This document shows, one piece after another, positions 13,438 to 14,322 of a stretch of 14,322 bases of DNA; positions within the stretch are counted from its first letter, which is position 1, and each line of letters opens with the position of its first letter. A program made the translations under genes and the position numbers. Source of the stretch: Syntrophaceae bacterium UBA2192 (lineage in GTDB: Bacteria > Desulfobacterota > Syntrophia > Syntrophales > UBA2192); assembly GCA_002327315.1 (NCBI GenBank), contig DCVI01000153.1, positions 17,097 to 31,418 of the forward strand. Direction: 5' to 3'. The notes under the pieces are model-generated. The model had not been told where the DNA came from. It searched no databases and saw nothing but the letters and a program-made list of their open reading frames with translations.

Positions 13438-13546
13438 GAAGGTAAGAGGGTATGAAGATGAGAACGTTGGAGAAGCGGAGAAGTTTCGCATGGCATCCGG
13501 CAAATCCAACCTTCTTACCTTCTTACCCTCTCACCTTCACACCTTC
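13438..13546. repeat. Head-to-head inverted octamer arrays
   Basis: The left arm reads in 8-nt units on the + strand: GAAGGTAA, GAGGGTAT, GAAGATGA, GAACGTTG, GAGAAGCG (13438-13477). The right arm (13507-13546) carries five units on the minus strand: GAAGGTGT, GAAGGTGA, GAGGGTAA, GAAGGTAA, GAAGGTTG. 13438-13471 matches the reverse complement of 13505-13538 at 29 of 34 positions around a 33-nt loop. The element fills the gap between the cupin stop and the phosphodiesterase start. Confidence 0.8.
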
Positions 13547-13575
13547 TCGTTCAGCGCGGGACGCGCCGCCGGCGC

Positions 13576-13926
13576 CTAGCCGCGGATCATGACCAACATC
13601 ATCTTGAACGGCTTGACCGCCTTGAGGGCATGAGGCTCATTGGCCGGCATGATGATCATCTCTCCGGTCTGAACCCTGATATCCTTGCCGGAAATGGTGA
13701 CTTGCGCCTCGCCATCGACAACATACACCGTGGCATCGTAGGGCGCCGTGTGTTCACTCAATCCCTGCCCTCTGGCGAAGGCGAAGATCGTAATCGTCCC
13801 CGCTTTACAGTCCACCAGCGTCCTGCTGACCACTGCCCCATCCTGATAGGCCACCATCTGCGCGAGGTCCAGGGGGCGCCCCCTCAGGTCATCGGTTTCA
13901 CCATGCGCCTGTTCTTCGTGCTGCAT
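13576..13926 (-). CDS. Small single-domain cupin
   Basis: This 116-aa protein is one conserved beta-barrel cupin. Motif 1 is 'ARGQGLSEHTAPYDATVYVVDGEAQVTI' with H59 as a metal ligand. Motif 2 is 'VQTGEMIIMPANEPHALKA' with H99. The N-terminal 25 residues are polar and probably flexible. Metal-binding cupins of this size act as small isomerases, dioxygenases, or ligand sensors; the sequence does not tell which. GGAAAGGAG precedes the ATG by 7-8 nt, and that site is embedded in the end of a short upstream frame. No HTH domain is fused. Confidence 0.88.
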   Translation of the reverse strand: MQHEEQAHGETDDLRGRPLDLAQMVAYQDGAVVSRTLVDCKAGTITIFAFARGQGLSEHTAPYDATVYVVDGEAQVTISGKDIRVQTGEMIIMPANEPHALKAVKPFKMMLVMIRG

Positions 13927-13930
13927 CGGT

Positions 13931-14098
13931 TCACTCCTTTCCAGTGTGCGTCCGCTGAGTAGCCGGCTTCACCATCGCCAGTCCGCCATGCCAGGGTTTG
14001 TCAGGCTCACACAATGATAGTGTCCACCACGCGGTCTCGGCGAATCGCACCTGCTCCGGACAAGGCCCGCCATTGACGACCGCTTCCGCGACGGACAC
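13931..14098 (-). CDS. Possible short ORF upstream of the cupin
   Basis: GTG 14098 opens a 55-aa frame ('SVAEAVVNGGPCPEQVRFAE', then TAWWTLSLCEPDKPWHGG) ending TGA 13933-13931, only 4 nt before the cupin ATG. The stop is part of the cupin ribosome site, as expected for translational coupling. The frame remains open further upstream, but there it overlaps the TatD gene and is probably a shadow. I recognise no family. The alternative is that it is non-coding leader sequence for the cupin. Confidence 0.35.
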   Translation of the reverse strand: MSVAEAVVNGGPCPEQVRFAETAWWTLSLCEPDKPWHGGLAMVKPATQRTHTGKE

Positions 14099-14110
14099 AA
14101 TACTCTCGCC

Positions 14111-14322
14111 ATGAACAACGCTGAAACACGCCCTCCCGTATACGTCGATGCTCACGCCCATCTCGATGAGTACCCGGACACGTGGCTTGGCGCCGTACTG
14201 GGGCAACTCGAGGATGAACATATCGCCACCATCAGTACCGCGATGGCGCCGGGCGCGTATGAGCGCACCCTGCAGATTCAGGAGATGTCCCCGTGGGTGC
14301 TCGCCACGCTCGGAGTTCACCC
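14111..14322 (+). CDS. tatD: TatD-family metal-dependent hydrolase, N-terminal fragment
   Basis: The frame from ATG 14111 stays open to the window end (70 codons). It begins 'VYVDAHAHLDEYPDTW', where D13-A-H15-A-H17 carries the two metal-binding histidines of the HxH motif on strand 1. It then has a first alpha-helix and 'ISTAMAPGAYERTLQI', and ends LATLGVH. GVHP is the usual second landmark of TatD proteins, about 70 residues from the start. These amidohydrolase-fold enzymes are Mg-dependent DNA exonucleases or similar. No strong ribosome site is seen. A stop in the same frame at 14018 and no ATG/GTG between support this start. Confidence 0.82.
   Translation, partial: MNNAETRPPVYVDAHAHLDEYPDTWLGAVLGQLEDEHIATISTAMAPGAYERTLQIQEMSPWVLATLGVH

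Noticed and set aside
14099..14320. N-terminal part of the minus-strand ORF reaching the window end
   Set aside because: The plus strand over the same bases encodes clear TatD motifs (DAHAHLD and GVH), so this part is a shadow.

Overview
The window reads like an anaerobic, fairly GC-rich Deltaproteobacterium (Desulfobacterota; Syntrophia-like is my best guess). This is inferred from a phenylacetate-CoA ligase/ACT-protein/PaaI-thioesterase cluster, a UGA-interrupted thioredoxin gene that looks like a selenoprotein, a CCCCCT-type intergenic hairpin, and many short intergenic word repeats. No rRNA, tRNA, transposase, integrase or CRISPR array was seen.

Layout. 1-914 (+): the C-terminus of a class A beta-lactamase, then a NimA/PNPOx-like flavoprotein behind its own clear sigma70-type promoter. 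1001-3291 (-): one operon, paaK, then a two-ACT-domain protein, then a PaaI-type thioesterase. 3510-6156 (+): a copper chaperone and a Cu(+) P1B-type ATPase with overlapping ends, divergent from paaK. 6396-6965 (-): a thioredoxin-fold/TPR-like gene whose UxxC motif contains an in-frame TGA, with a terminator behind it and a possible small ORF upstream. 7263-8577 (-): an SRAP/YedK protein and a CoA-binding protein. 8675-11330 (-): a MATE exporter followed by a divergent, shortened cysteinyl-tRNA-synthetase paralogue. 11504-13380 (-): a glycerophosphodiester phosphodiesterase followed by a bacterial archaeo-eukaryotic release-factor-like protein. 13576-14098 (-): a small cupin, possibly coupled to a short upstream ORF. 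14111-14322 (+): the N-terminus of a TatD hydrolase running off the end.

Most notable points. (1) The thioredoxin-like gene at 6396-6965 is split by TGA exactly where the first Cys of CxxC belongs. The reading frame and homology-like sequence continue past it, and a bSECIS-like hairpin sits at a suitable distance, so it is probably a selenoprotein that automatic gene calling would split or truncate. (2) Five of the larger intergenic gaps carry in-register 7-nt or 8-nt degenerate tandem arrays, two of them arranged as head-to-head inverted pairs. (3) The CysRS paralogue has lost two of the four zinc-ligand positions and the C-terminal domain, and sits behind a MATE exporter, which suggests a non-tRNA aminoacyl ligase.
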